A stretch of DNA of 17,186 nt from JBDKVA01 sp039679375. GTDB taxonomy: Bacteria; Bacillota; Clostridia; Acetivibrionales; DTU013. Under the pieces are notes generated by a model. That model was not told where the DNA came from. It ran no database searches and saw only the letters and a list, made by a program, of their open reading frames with translations. The DNA is taken from the NCBI GenBank assembly GCA_039679375.1, contig JBDKVA010000138.1, positions 1-17,186 of the forward strand, read 5' to 3'. The first letter of the stretch is position 1. Each line of letters starts with the position of its first letter. Shown here in pieces: positions 6,904 to 15,421 of the stretch. The translations under genes were made by a program, and so were the position numbers.

Positions 6904-8547
6904 ATGTACAAATTCAAAAGGTATATCTCTTTCGCAATGATATTTCTTCTATCATTATCAGTTTTAATGGCAGGTTGTGGAACAAGTTCTACAGATAGTA
7001 AAGATGCAAGCACCGCTGGAGACAACGCCACAAAGACAAGTGAAGCTTCGCCAACACCCACAGCACCTGCCGCTGAGCCTCCTGCGAAGGTTAAAATGTT
7101 CTTTGGAACTGCAGGAATCCAATTCCCATCCGATGTTGATGTAAGTAACAATCCTTTCCTTAATATTATTGAAAAAGCTGCCAATGTTGACCTGGAAATG
7201 ATTCAGCCGCCATATGCTGATTTCCAGACACAGTTCAATCTTATGATGGCATCGGGTGAGCTTCCCGATATCGTCCACTGCTGGTTCAAGTCGGATATTG
7301 ACAAATATGGTTCAGAAGGTGCATTTATTAATTGGAACGATTATTTACCGAAATCCAAGCAGCTTTCACAATTTTATTCGAAAGACATGCTTGATCAGAT
7401 GAAAACAACAGATGGCGCAGTATATGCACTGAATGTTTTGAGCGCAATGGATCCGAACGGTACGTATGCGAGGATTGACCTGATCAATGAAGTGAACGGC
7501 GGAGTAATGCCCAAAACTCCGGATGACTGGTATCAGATCATGAAGAAGGTAAAGGAGAAATATCCGGATTCTATACCGATGTCCACTCAGGGTGGAATTA
7601 TGATGGCGGATTATTTCTTCAAGGCGTTTGGAGTCGGCGTTGATGGTAATGGCATAAAACTACAGGTTCTGGCGGATGCTCCCGACAAATATATCTGGGG
7701 TTTCCAGGCGCCGAAAGCGCGTGATGCAATTGAATTTCACAGAAAGCTGTACGCTGAAGGCCTCCTTGATAAAACCTTTGTCACAAATAAAGGTACAGAA
7801 TACGCAAATGCAGTAGAAACTAAAAACACCATGATATTCTGGGGCGGTGCCGCAGCAATTATTTCCAGGCAGGACAGGTATGGAAGCATAGGAAATACTA
7901 CAGCCGTGGTTGGTTTTGTCAATAACCCGATTGCATCCGGAGTCAATCCGAAAGATTGTTATCAGCCGATGTCCCCAATAGGTTGGCACTGCGTATCAAT
8001 CGCCGGCAAATCCAAAAATATAGATGCTGCTGTCAGAGTCATCGAAGCTTTTACGCTTCCGGAAGTAAAAGAAGGCATTGCATGGGGCAGGGAAGGAATT
8101 GAGTATGTAAAAAATGCAGATGGCAAGAAGATTCTGGATAACGAGGCAAGTGCGCTTGCCAACTACAGAGTTGCCTATTGCTTTTACAATTCATACTGGT
8201 ATCCGGATAACCTTGATGTTAAAGCGGCACAAACATATCCCAAGCTTGCAGGCGCTCAGGCAGCAGCATTCCGTAAGGCTTATACCGAAGGTGTTGCCAT
8301 CAGGAATAAAGAATCCGAATCGGTACCTTCCTTCACGGCAGCAAGCTTTGTACCCACCAATGCGGAGCTGGCTCCAAAGGCAGCCGAAGCAAGAGCGGCT
8401 TCACTCAACATCATTTTTAAGGCAATAATCGGAGAAATAACGATGGAGGAATATGACAAGCAGGTAAGTGAATTTATTGAAAAATATAAATATATTACAG
8501 ATAATTATACAAAAGCACTTCAAAAAGTAATCACTGAAAGAAAATAG
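6904..8547 (+). CDS. lplA: LplA-like extracellular solute-binding lipoprotein of a CUT1 sugar ABC transporter
   Basis: This 547-residue protein would capture a carbohydrate outside the cell and deliver it to the two permeases encoded next. Residues 1-24 form a lipoprotein signal peptide ending in the lipobox LMAGC with Cys25 as the lipid anchor. A low-complexity Ser/Thr/Pro/Ala linker follows to about residue 60, then the binding domain. The length of about 500-550 and the adjacent permeases fit the LplA/YtcQ type of large binding proteins, which take up oligosaccharides. The start is fixed by GGGAGG at 6891-6896, seven bases before the ATG. A hairpin follows the stop codon. The operon holds no ATPase, typical of systems served by a shared MsmX-like ATPase. 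The symbol lplA is used for family resemblance; the sugar is unknown. Confidence 0.88.
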   Translation: MYKFKRYISFAMIFLLSLSVLMAGCGTSSTDSKDASTAGDNATKTSEASPTPTAPAAEPPAKVKMFFGTAGIQFPSDVDVSNNPFLNIIEKAANVDLEMIQPPYADFQTQFNLMMASGELPDIVHCWFKSDIDKYGSEGAFINWNDYLPKSKQLSQFYSKDMLDQMKTTDGAVYALNVLSAMDPNGTYARIDLINEVNGGVMPKTPDDWYQIMKKVKEKYPDSIPMSTQGGIMMADYFFKAFGVGVDGNGIKLQVLADAPDKYIWGFQAPKARDAIEFHRKLYAEGLLDKTFVTNKGTEYANAVETKNTMIFWGGAAAIISRQDRYGSIGNTTAVVGFVNNPIASGVNPKDCYQPMSPIGWHCVSIAGKSKNIDAAVRVIEAFTLPEVKEGIAWGREGIEYVKNADGKKILDNEASALANYRVAYCFYNSYWYPDNLDVKAAQTYPKLAGAQAAAFRKAYTEGVAIRNKESESVPSFTAASFVPTNAELAPKAAEARAASLNIIFKAIIGEITMEEYDKQVSEFIEKYKYITDNYTKALQKVITERK

Positions 8548-8569
8548 TTAACAGATGAATTAGCTGTTG

Positions 8570-8599
8570 GGTATGGCTTCACTTGTACGGAGCCATACC
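8570..8599 (+). other. Intercistronic hairpin after the lplA-like gene
   Basis: GGTATGGCT (8570-8578) and AGCCATACC (8591-8599) form a perfect nine-pair stem with a 12-base loop. No U-tract follows, so it is not a standard terminator. It more likely blocks 3' exonuclease decay or causes partial termination, raising binding-protein output over permease output, as known for other ABC operons. Confidence 0.6.
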
Positions 8600-8652
8600 T
8601 GCTGCTTCCCGTATGCATTTTCAGCAATCCATGAGCGGAGGTAGTTATACCT

Positions 8653-9612
8653 ATGACAGAATTGGCATTAAACAATCATATCAAAGCAAATAAAAAAAGT
8701 TATCAAACAAAGCTTAAGTTTACGCCAGGAAGAGATATACCTGTTTATATGCTTCTATTGCCTTCAGTGCTGATCTTGTTTGTTTTCTCGTATCTTCCCA
8801 TATGGGGTATTGTGATAGCATTTCAGGATTATAGCCCTTATAAAGGCCTTTTGGCCAGTAATTGGGTTGGCTTTGAGCATTTCCGGGATTTCCTGATGGA
8901 TCCGAGCTTCTGGCGTGTCATGAAAAATACGATTTTTATAAATATTTACTCATTGATTTTCGGATTCCCGGCGCCAATCATCTTTGCGCTGCTGCTAAAC
9001 GAGATGAGCCGTGTAAAATTCAAAAAAGTTGTACAGACAATAAGTTATTTGCCTTATTTCATATCCTGGGTTGTTGCCGCGGGAATTGTAGTATCTGTTT
9101 TGTCCCCTACTACCGGCATTATAAATATTGCACTCCATAATTTTTTCGGAATAGAACCGAGCTATTTCATGGTAAAAAAAGAATATTTCAGGAGTATACT
9201 TATTATTTCAGGTATATGGAAAGGCATTGGTATGTCGGCCGTTTATTATATTGCCTCCATAACCTCCATTGATCCCCAGCTGTATGAAGCGGCTATGATC
9301 GATGGCGCTGGCAGGTGGAAGCAGACATGGCATATCACATTGCCTGGGCTTGCCAATATAATAACGGTACTTCTCGTACTGCAAATCGGAAGCCTTTTCA
9401 GTATCGGGTTCGAGCAGATATTCCTGCTCTATAATCCTACCGTATATGAGGTGGGGGATGTAATAAGCACATACACTTACCGGCTTGGGATTGAACAGAC
9501 TCAGTTCAGCGCAACAACCGCTATTGGACTGACACAGGCGCTGGTTAATTTCACAATGGTATTTATGGCGAACAGGCTGGCACGTAAGCTGGCGGGATGG
9601 TCGCTTTGGTAA
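8653..9612 (+). CDS. lplB: LplB-like ABC transporter permease (CUT1 family)
   Basis: This 319-residue integral membrane protein would be one half of the sugar channel. The first membrane segment is at about residues 31-53 and several more follow. The cytoplasmic EAA loop, which docks the ATPase, starts at E212 (EAAMIDGAGR) and is well conserved. Length and order match LplB/YteP-type permeases, which pair with an LplC-type permease. The ATG is preceded by GGAGGT at 8637-8642, ten bases away. It lies 105 bases after the lplA-like gene, with a hairpin between, and 30 bases before the next permease, so it is in the same operon. Confidence 0.92.
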   Translation: MTELALNNHIKANKKSYQTKLKFTPGRDIPVYMLLLPSVLILFVFSYLPIWGIVIAFQDYSPYKGLLASNWVGFEHFRDFLMDPSFWRVMKNTIFINIYSLIFGFPAPIIFALLLNEMSRVKFKKVVQTISYLPYFISWVVAAGIVVSVLSPTTGIINIALHNFFGIEPSYFMVKKEYFRSILIISGIWKGIGMSAVYYIASITSIDPQLYEAAMIDGAGRWKQTWHITLPGLANIITVLLVLQIGSLFSIGFEQIFLLYNPTVYEVGDVISTYTYRLGIEQTQFSATTAIGLTQALVNFTMVFMANRLARKLAGWSLW

Positions 9613-9642
9613 GAAAACCTTACAGAACAGGGGTGATGCAGC

Positions 9643-10533
9643 ATGAGGATTACAAATGGAAGAAATGCATTTAACATATTCAATTATACTGTGATGATTT
9701 TATTTTGTATGACAATCATACTCCCGTTTTTAAACATCATTGCAGTTTCTTTAAGCGGGAGAGATGCGATCATAGGGATGAAGGTCAGCCTATGGCCAAA
9801 AGATGTACAGTTCGAAGCATATAAGGAAATCCTGACGAATAAAACGTTCACAAGGTCTTTAATCAATACGATCGGTATAACCGCAATTGTGACCTTTTTG
9901 AATATATTGCTTGATGTAACGGCAGCATATGCCTTTACTAAAAAGTTTTTCGGCAAGACCTTTTTCAATTATTATTTTATCATAACCATGTATTTTTCCG
10001 GGGGCCTTATTCCTTTTTATCTCTTAATGACCAATTATCTGCATCTTAAGAATAGCTATCTGGCATTAATATTACCTGCGCTTGTTAACGTATTTTATAT
10101 TATTGTCATCCGATCACAGATCGAAACCATACCAAAGGAACTTATCGAGGCCGGGGTCATTGATGGCGCAAAGGAATCGCAGGCTCTTTTCATGATCATC
10201 GTGCCATCCATCATGCCTACCATTGCTGCAATCAGTATGTTTATCGCACTCGGTACCTGGAACAGCTGGTTTAATGTAATGCTATTCACAAACATCAAAG
10301 AAGATATGTGGATGCTTCAATATTATTTACGGGCAATTGTTTTTGCCAAGACAATAGGATATAATTCCAGCGCCGATGCGCTGCAATTAGCGGAGCTTGG
10401 ACTGCAGAACGTAGTTGGTGAAAGCTACCAAATGGCGGCGATTATACTGGTTGCGTTACCGGTTGTTGCCGTATATCCTTTTGTTCAGAAGTACTTTGTA
10501 AAGGGTATTCTCGTAGGATCAGTTAAAGGCTAA
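9643..10533 (+). CDS. lplC: LplC/YtcP-like ABC transporter permease (CUT1 family)
   Basis: This 296-residue protein is the second half of the sugar channel. Its N-terminal membrane segment is at about residues 12-33. The EAA loop begins at E169 (EAGVIDGAKE), where the middle Ala is replaced by Gly, as is common in this subfamily. The ending, a GSVKG-type C-terminus, is typical of YtcP/LplC proteins. The start has GGGGTGAT a few bases upstream. No ATPase gene follows; the nearest one, in the convergent operon, belongs to a different importer class. Confidence 0.92.
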   Translation: MRITNGRNAFNIFNYTVMILFCMTIILPFLNIIAVSLSGRDAIIGMKVSLWPKDVQFEAYKEILTNKTFTRSLINTIGITAIVTFLNILLDVTAAYAFTKKFFGKTFFNYYFIITMYFSGGLIPFYLLMTNYLHLKNSYLALILPALVNVFYIIVIRSQIETIPKELIEAGVIDGAKESQALFMIIVPSIMPTIAAISMFIALGTWNSWFNVMLFTNIKEDMWMLQYYLRAIVFAKTIGYNSSADALQLAELGLQNVVGESYQMAAIILVALPVVAVYPFVQKYFVKGILVGSVKG

Positions 10534-10591
10534 GCTTAGAGGAATAATGTAGAGTTGATGCAGGCTGATGAACGGTGGGAGGGTGATCACT

Positions 10592-12397
10592 TTGAATTAT
10601 AAATACCTTGGGGAACCTTGCAGGAATTTTTGTATTTTGGCGTCAATTCAAATTACAGACCCCATGGACGGCCGGGAGAAAATCGTACTCTCGAGTTTTG
10701 TTTCCGGTGGGACCGGAAGGCTGATATTCATTGATATTCAAAGCGGAAGCGGGGAGAGTATCGGGCTGCCTGGAGATGAAGGAGCATGGGCGCTGCTTTG
10801 CCTGAATAATTGGAAGCTCCTCGTCGGTACGTGCGGTTTGAAGGGGTATCTGCACTGTCTTGATCTGAAGAGCAGGAAATGGGCAGAATCATTCAGGGAC
10901 GAGAACGAAAGCTATATATGGAATCTGACCCTGGGTTCGGATGGTATGGTGTACGGCGGTACATATCCTGGGTGCGTGCTGTTCCGGTACAACCCTGAGA
11001 AGCATTCTTTTGATAATATGGGGAAGATGTCCCCTTATGTAAACAACCAGTACAGCAGGTTGGTATTTGGAGATGCACCCGGACGTATCTTCATCAATTG
11101 CGGATTTGAAAAGCCGCATGTTGCAGTGTATGATTTGAAAACATGCACGGTAAAACCCTTCGGAAAAGAAGGAGCGGCAATCAAGGATGTTAACAAGGAT
11201 TTTATCTGTACTGTAACAGGTGATGAAATGGACTTTTACGATCCCGCGACGCTAGGTCAGATGAATAAGACTCTTTCAATCAGTAATCTCAAATCGCTGC
11301 AGCTGGAGGATGAAACTCCTATATCCGCTTTCATCCATAAGATTGTAAATCCGGACAGGGATGTCAGGCTGTCTGAAGATGCAGGGAAAATATTGAATTT
11401 CAGGAACGGCGACAAGGCAGGAGTCAGAGGACAGGAGTACTTTTACATAAAGAAGGAGGACGCAGGGGTTCAGTTAAAACCTATTCCGGTAGAAGCTCCG
11501 GCGACGCAGATATTGACGTTAACCTCAGCTCATGATGGGAAGCTCTGGGGTTCCAGCAACTTCGGCCAGACCATATTCAGCTACGATCCTGCCGACGGGA
11601 CCTATTGGAATTCTGCAGCCGTATGCAGCAGGGGCGGGGAAGTGTACGGAATCAGGGTCATTGACGGGAAAGTCTTCATGGCGGCATATGCAGGCGGCGA
11701 CCATATTGTCTATGATCCTGCCAAGCCATGGGATCAGATGAATAATGCAAACCCTGTAACATTGGCTCAGGCAGGTCCGGATTTGGTCAGACCGCACGGG
11801 AAAAGTGTCATCGGCCCTGATGGAGCTTTCTGGACCGGATGGACAGCAAAATACGGAGTTTACGGAGGCGGCTTGACACGCGTAGACATCAAAACGTATG
11901 AAATGAAATTATGGTATGATCCGATCCCTGAGCAGTCGATAGAAGCTCTTGCTGCCGGTGGGAAATACCTGTATTTTACTACTGGCGGAAGAGGCAACGG
12001 ATTAAAAACAAAAACGGGATCCTTTTATCTGGGAGTTTGGGATCCGGAAGGCGAACTGATAAACAGGATTCAGCTTCCGCAGGGTGAACCGGGGTGCCTG
12101 GAGGTGGCGGGGGATTATGGCGTTGTTGCAATAAATAAAGAATTAAAGGTATTTGAATGTAATAGCATGGAATTTTGCAGTACGATTAAATTAAAGGATA
12201 TCTGCACCTGTATGGTAAAAACCTCTGAAAATAAAGTTTTGGTGTTCTGCGGCGCCGAGCTGTTCATACTTGATCCTGCAAATGGAGAAAACAGGCTGGC
12301 CGGCAAGCTTCCGGGAACTGTAAAAACAGCTGCGGTCAATGGAAATGGGGAGATATTCTTTCCAGTCATTTCGCAATTATATAAGCTGATACTATGA
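10592..12397 (+). CDS. Cytoplasmic beta-propeller-like (WD40/YVTN-type repeat) protein of unknown function
   Basis: I do not recognise a named family. With the TTG at 10592 the protein has 601 residues, no signal peptide and no membrane segment, so it should be cytoplasmic. Repeats of about 45-60 residues share a pattern of Gly-Asp-Gly turns, a short strand containing WG/YGG, and a YDP/YNP or DLK ending. Examples are at about residues 115-145 (GSDGMVYGGTYPG), 312-340 (SAHDGKLWGSS), 350-380 and 410-440, consistent with one or two propellers. A less regular stretch at about 260-300 may join two halves. The TTG start is chosen because GGAGGGTGAT lies directly upstream (10578-10587); an in-frame ATG at 10568 has no such site. 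As last gene of the transport operon it may process or bind the imported sugar; propeller folds occur in oligogalacturonate lyases, among others, but that activity is not shown. Confidence 0.75.
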   Translation: MNYKYLGEPCRNFCILASIQITDPMDGREKIVLSSFVSGGTGRLIFIDIQSGSGESIGLPGDEGAWALLCLNNWKLLVGTCGLKGYLHCLDLKSRKWAESFRDENESYIWNLTLGSDGMVYGGTYPGCVLFRYNPEKHSFDNMGKMSPYVNNQYSRLVFGDAPGRIFINCGFEKPHVAVYDLKTCTVKPFGKEGAAIKDVNKDFICTVTGDEMDFYDPATLGQMNKTLSISNLKSLQLEDETPISAFIHKIVNPDRDVRLSEDAGKILNFRNGDKAGVRGQEYFYIKKEDAGVQLKPIPVEAPATQILTLTSAHDGKLWGSSNFGQTIFSYDPADGTYWNSAAVCSRGGEVYGIRVIDGKVFMAAYAGGDHIVYDPAKPWDQMNNANPVTLAQAGPDLVRPHGKSVIGPDGAFWTGWTAKYGVYGGGLTRVDIKTYEMKLWYDPIPEQSIEALAAGGKYLYFTTGGRGNGLKTKTGSFYLGVWDPEGELINRIQLPQGEPGCLEVAGDYGVVAINKELKVFECNSMEFCSTIKLKDICTCMVKTSENKVLVFCGAELFILDPANGENRLAGKLPGTVKTAAVNGNGEIFFPVISQLYKLIL

Positions 12398-12426
12398 TAA
12401 CGGTACTCATATTATATTACCTTTCA

Positions 12427-12467
12427 TTATAAAAAACAGGAGGCATTGTGCCACCTGTTTTTTATAA
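12427..12467. terminator. Bidirectional rho-independent terminator between convergent operons
   Basis: TTATAAAAAACAGG (12427-12440) and CCTGTTTTTTATAA (12454-12467) are perfectly complementary over 14 bases. Inside them GGCA (12442-12445) pairs with TGCC (12449-12452) after one A-A mismatch, leaving a three-base loop. The A-run on one arm and T-run on the other give a U-tract in both directions. It lies 30 bases past the propeller stop and 67 bases past the minus-strand permease stop, so it can serve both operons. Confidence 0.88.
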
Positions 12468-12533
12468 GATCTCTGTCTGTTGTTTTTCGTAAGTATGCCG
12501 CGCTGCATGTTTGTTCGTTCAAGCTTTACTCCG

Positions 12534-14189
12534 TTACATACTGACTTCTCTGCTTCCGGAGAGCTTGAAAAATATCAACAATGAAATTATGGTCGTTGCT
12601 GTCAGAATGGACGACAATGCCGCGGCTGTACCATAGCTTGCGCGGATTACCTCCGTATAGATGGAGACCGACATGGTTCTGGTATGCCCTGTATAAAGGA
12701 TGACGGATGAACTGAGCTCGTTGATGACGGTGATCCAGCTAAGAATTGCTCCCGAGAATACACCGGGCAGCATCATCACTGCAGTTATCCTGAAAAATGT
12801 TTTTACCGGCGCACAGCCCAGGCTGATTGAGGCCTCCTCCATACTGGGGCTTATCTGGTACAGGATAGCGGCACTCGAACGCAGCGTATAGGGCAGCCTT
12901 CTTACAACAAATGCAATAACTATGATGATAAAGGTACCGCTTAATATCAACGGCTTTTTGTTGAAAGCCAGAAGCAGTGTGATACCGAGGACCGAACCCG
13001 GTATGATATAAGGAAACATGGTAATCGTGTCAATCACAGAAGTAATCGCATTTTTCCTTCTTGTTGAAATATAGGCGATAAACATTCCCAGCAATACGAT
13101 GATGGCTATTGCCAGAAGTCCGAAAGTGTAAGTGTTTACGATGGAGCTGCCAAGCTTTGAAAAAACAGTCCGGTAGCTTTTAAGCGAATATTCCGGCGTA
13201 AACATGGAACCTCTGGTATTCAAAAAAGAAGTATAGATAACTGTAAGCTGCGGTATGATGGACACCAGTACCGTCAGGTATATGAAAATATGGGCCGCGA
13301 TGCTCTTCACGCCCTTTACCTCCTTCGGCCTCATTGGCCTTAAGGAGCTCATTGTAAAGGATTTTTTGTTAACGATATACTTCTGAATGATAAAAAGCAG
13401 TGCTGTTATGAACACCATTATGGTCGCCATAGCTGCAGAGAAGTTTGCCTGGCCGCCCACCTCACTGATAAACTCGGAATAGATCAATACCGGCATGACG
13501 TTGAAGCCTTCCCCGATCAGCATGGGAGTGCCGAAGTCCGCCAACGCATTCATAAATACGAGCAGAGAACCGGCTAACAGGGTCGGGAGGATCAAGGGAA
13601 GTATGATCGAGAATACCTTTTTTGCCGGGTTGCATCCAAGGCTCTCTGCCGCTTCACTTAAAGAAACGTCAATCTTCTTTAACGCACCGGATACATAAAG
13701 GTAGATGAATGGGTACAGCTTCAGCGTCAATACCAGCAGTATCCCGGCAAATCCATATATAGCTGGCAGATGAATCCCTAGATATGTTTCAAAAAAGGTG
13801 GTTATAACTCCGCTTCTTCCGCATAGCAGTACCCAGGAATATGCCCCGATAAAGGGTGGAGAAAGCATGGATATGATGACCAGTATTTCGATGAAGCCCT
13901 TTCCCTTGATTTTGAAGGTGGCCATGAGGTATGCTAACGGTGCGCCTATTGCTATTGCCAGCGCTGTAACGCAGCCGGTAACAAAAAAGCTGTTGATCAA
14001 CCCCTGATAATAATATCTCTTTTGAAAGAACCTCAGGAAGTTACCGCCTGTTAACGCTCCTGTAGCCGAGTCCTTAAACCCGCTTAGAAACAGCGAAAAC
14101 AGGGGATACATCAGGAATATGGCAAAAAGCAGGGAGATCACAATAGTAACGATTGACCAGAAATCGAGTCGTCTTTTTATTTTAATCAT
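12534..14189 (-). CDS. FbpB/ThiP-type fused double permease of an ABC importer
   Basis: This 551-residue protein contains two permease units in one chain, as in FbpB, AfuB and ThiP, with about twelve membrane segments. Each half carries an EAA loop: EAAESLGCNP from E179 and EEASISLGCAP from E451, both followed by a conserved LP motif. Because both halves are fused, the importer needs only this protein, the ATPase and the binding protein, all of which are encoded together. The ATG follows the ATPase stop codon after one base (TGACATG), which indicates translational coupling. Homologues move ferric iron, thiamine, 2-aminoethylphosphonate or sugar phosphates; sequence alone does not decide. Confidence 0.9.
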   Translation of the reverse strand: MIKIKRRLDFWSIVTIVISLLFAIFLMYPLFSLFLSGFKDSATGALTGGNFLRFFQKRYYYQGLINSFFVTGCVTALAIAIGAPLAYLMATFKIKGKGFIEILVIISMLSPPFIGAYSWVLLCGRSGVITTFFETYLGIHLPAIYGFAGILLVLTLKLYPFIYLYVSGALKKIDVSLSEAAESLGCNPAKKVFSIILPLILPTLLAGSLLVFMNALADFGTPMLIGEGFNVMPVLIYSEFISEVGGQANFSAAMATIMVFITALLFIIQKYIVNKKSFTMSSLRPMRPKEVKGVKSIAAHIFIYLTVLVSIIPQLTVIYTSFLNTRGSMFTPEYSLKSYRTVFSKLGSSIVNTYTFGLLAIAIIVLLGMFIAYISTRRKNAITSVIDTITMFPYIIPGSVLGITLLLAFNKKPLILSGTFIIIVIAFVVRRLPYTLRSSAAILYQISPSMEEASISLGCAPVKTFFRITAVMMLPGVFSGAILSWITVINELSSSVILYTGHTRTMSVSIYTEVIRASYGTAAALSSILTATTIISLLIFFKLSGSREVSM

Positions 14190-14190
14190 G

Positions 14191-15303
14191 TCATTTCACA
14201 TCCTTGATGAGACTTTTGTCGCCTTCCTTAGTAAAAACATTAATCCTTTTAGTATCCGGCTCAAGATAAATTGTATCGTTTACATTGTAAAATTCTTTCG
14301 CGTGGTTGAGGTCCTGTGTGAGTTCCAGCGATTCCTCGCGGCTGTCGATTGCCATCCCTGGTACTAATACAATTTCATAATTTATATATTTTCCGAGGAA
14401 GGTTCTCGTTTTTACTCTCGCTTCCACACCATGGTCCGATATGGAAAATTCCTCAGGCCGGACCGCAACAATAACCTCCTGCTGATCTTCCAGCTCATCA
14501 TGCAGATTATCTACAGTGAGTTCATATCCATCCTGAAGCATAATGCGTATGCTTTTTCCATTACGCTTTAACGTACCTTTCAAAAGGTTTGAATGGCCAA
14601 TGAAAGTCGATACAAATATGTTCCGCGGTCTGGTGTAGATTTCTTCCGGTTTGCCTATCTGCTGTATTTCTCCATCCTTCATAACGGCGATCCTGTCGGA
14701 AATAGCAAGAGCCTCTTCCTGGTCATGGGTAACATAAACGGTGGTAATGCCTACCTCCTTCTGTATATCCCTGATCGCTGCCCTCATTTCAACTCTGAGC
14801 TTTGCATCCAGATTCGACAAAGGTTCGTCCATAAGAAGTACGCTCGGATGTATGACGATCGCCCTGGCCAGTGCAACACGCTGCTGTTGGCCGCCTGATA
14901 GTTTTTCGGGCAAACGGTCCTTGTATTCATTAATCCGGACGGTTTGCATAATGTCCCCGACTTTTTCCTGTATTTCCTGTTTCGGCAATTTACGCAGCTT
15001 AAGGCCGTATTCAACATTCTGCTTTACAGTAAGGTGTGGGAATATGGCATAATTTTGAAATACCATACCAATATTCCGCTTGTGTGCCGGGATATCATTT
15101 ATTACTGTATGATCGAATTTTATTAAACCGCCCTCTATTGTATTAAACCCTGCAATCATTCTTAGCAGTGTTGTTTTTCCGCATCCGGACGGTCCCAGCA
15201 GCGTAAAGAATTCCCCATTCCTTATCTGCAGTGACAAATCCCTTATGATCGTGACGCTGTCGAACATTTTTATAACATTTTCTATATCAATTGCTACACT
15301 CAT
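14191..15303 (-). CDS. ABC transporter ATPase (FbpC/AfuC/PotA-like) with TOBE-type C-terminal domain
   Basis: This 370-residue ATPase powers the importer encoded around it. Visible motifs are Walker A GPSGCGKTT (37-45), Q-loop Gln83, signature LSGGQ (135-139), Walker B LLMDE (156-160), D-loop NLDA and switch His193. The region after about residue 240 fits a TOBE-type regulatory/substrate domain. The open frame continues upstream to 15516, but the ATG at 15303 is the likely start. It is preceded by AAGGAGG eight bases away, and the extra 71 residues overlap the neighbouring binding-protein gene and the hairpin. It could in principle also drive the Lpl-type permeases, but MsmX-type sharing is not evident. 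Confidence 0.92.
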   Translation of the reverse strand: MSVAIDIENVIKMFDSVTIIRDLSLQIRNGEFFTLLGPSGCGKTTLLRMIAGFNTIEGGLIKFDHTVINDIPAHKRNIGMVFQNYAIFPHLTVKQNVEYGLKLRKLPKQEIQEKVGDIMQTVRINEYKDRLPEKLSGGQQQRVALARAIVIHPSVLLMDEPLSNLDAKLRVEMRAAIRDIQKEVGITTVYVTHDQEEALAISDRIAVMKDGEIQQIGKPEEIYTRPRNIFVSTFIGHSNLLKGTLKRNGKSIRIMLQDGYELTVDNLHDELEDQQEVIVAVRPEEFSISDHGVEARVKTRTFLGKYINYEIVLVPGMAIDSREESLELTQDLNHAKEFYNVNDTIYLEPDTKRINVFTKEGDKSLIKDVK

Positions 15304-15323
15304 GATAGCGGCCTCCTTATGTG

Positions 15324-15366
15324 AATATAAGCCCACAACGTGGTTTGCCGGTTGCGGGCTTATATT
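15324..15366 (-). other. Intercistronic hairpin between binding-protein and ATPase genes
   Basis: AATATAAGCCC (15324-15334) and GGGCTTATATT (15356-15366) form a perfect 11-pair stem, extended inside by CAAC/GTTG after one mismatch. It lies after the binding-protein stop (15422) and just before the ATPase ribosome binding site. No clear U-run follows on the minus strand, so it is better read as an attenuator or mRNA stabiliser that allows more binding protein than ATPase. Confidence 0.65.
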
Positions 15367-15421
15367 GGTTCCTAGACTCTCAATATATGTTAACCTTGTG
15401 ACAATGTATTTTGTATCAGTT

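Noticed and set aside
10568..10591. ATG start for the propeller gene
   Set aside because: No ribosome binding site precedes it; the strong GGAGGGTGAT lies downstream of it and points to the TTG at 10592.
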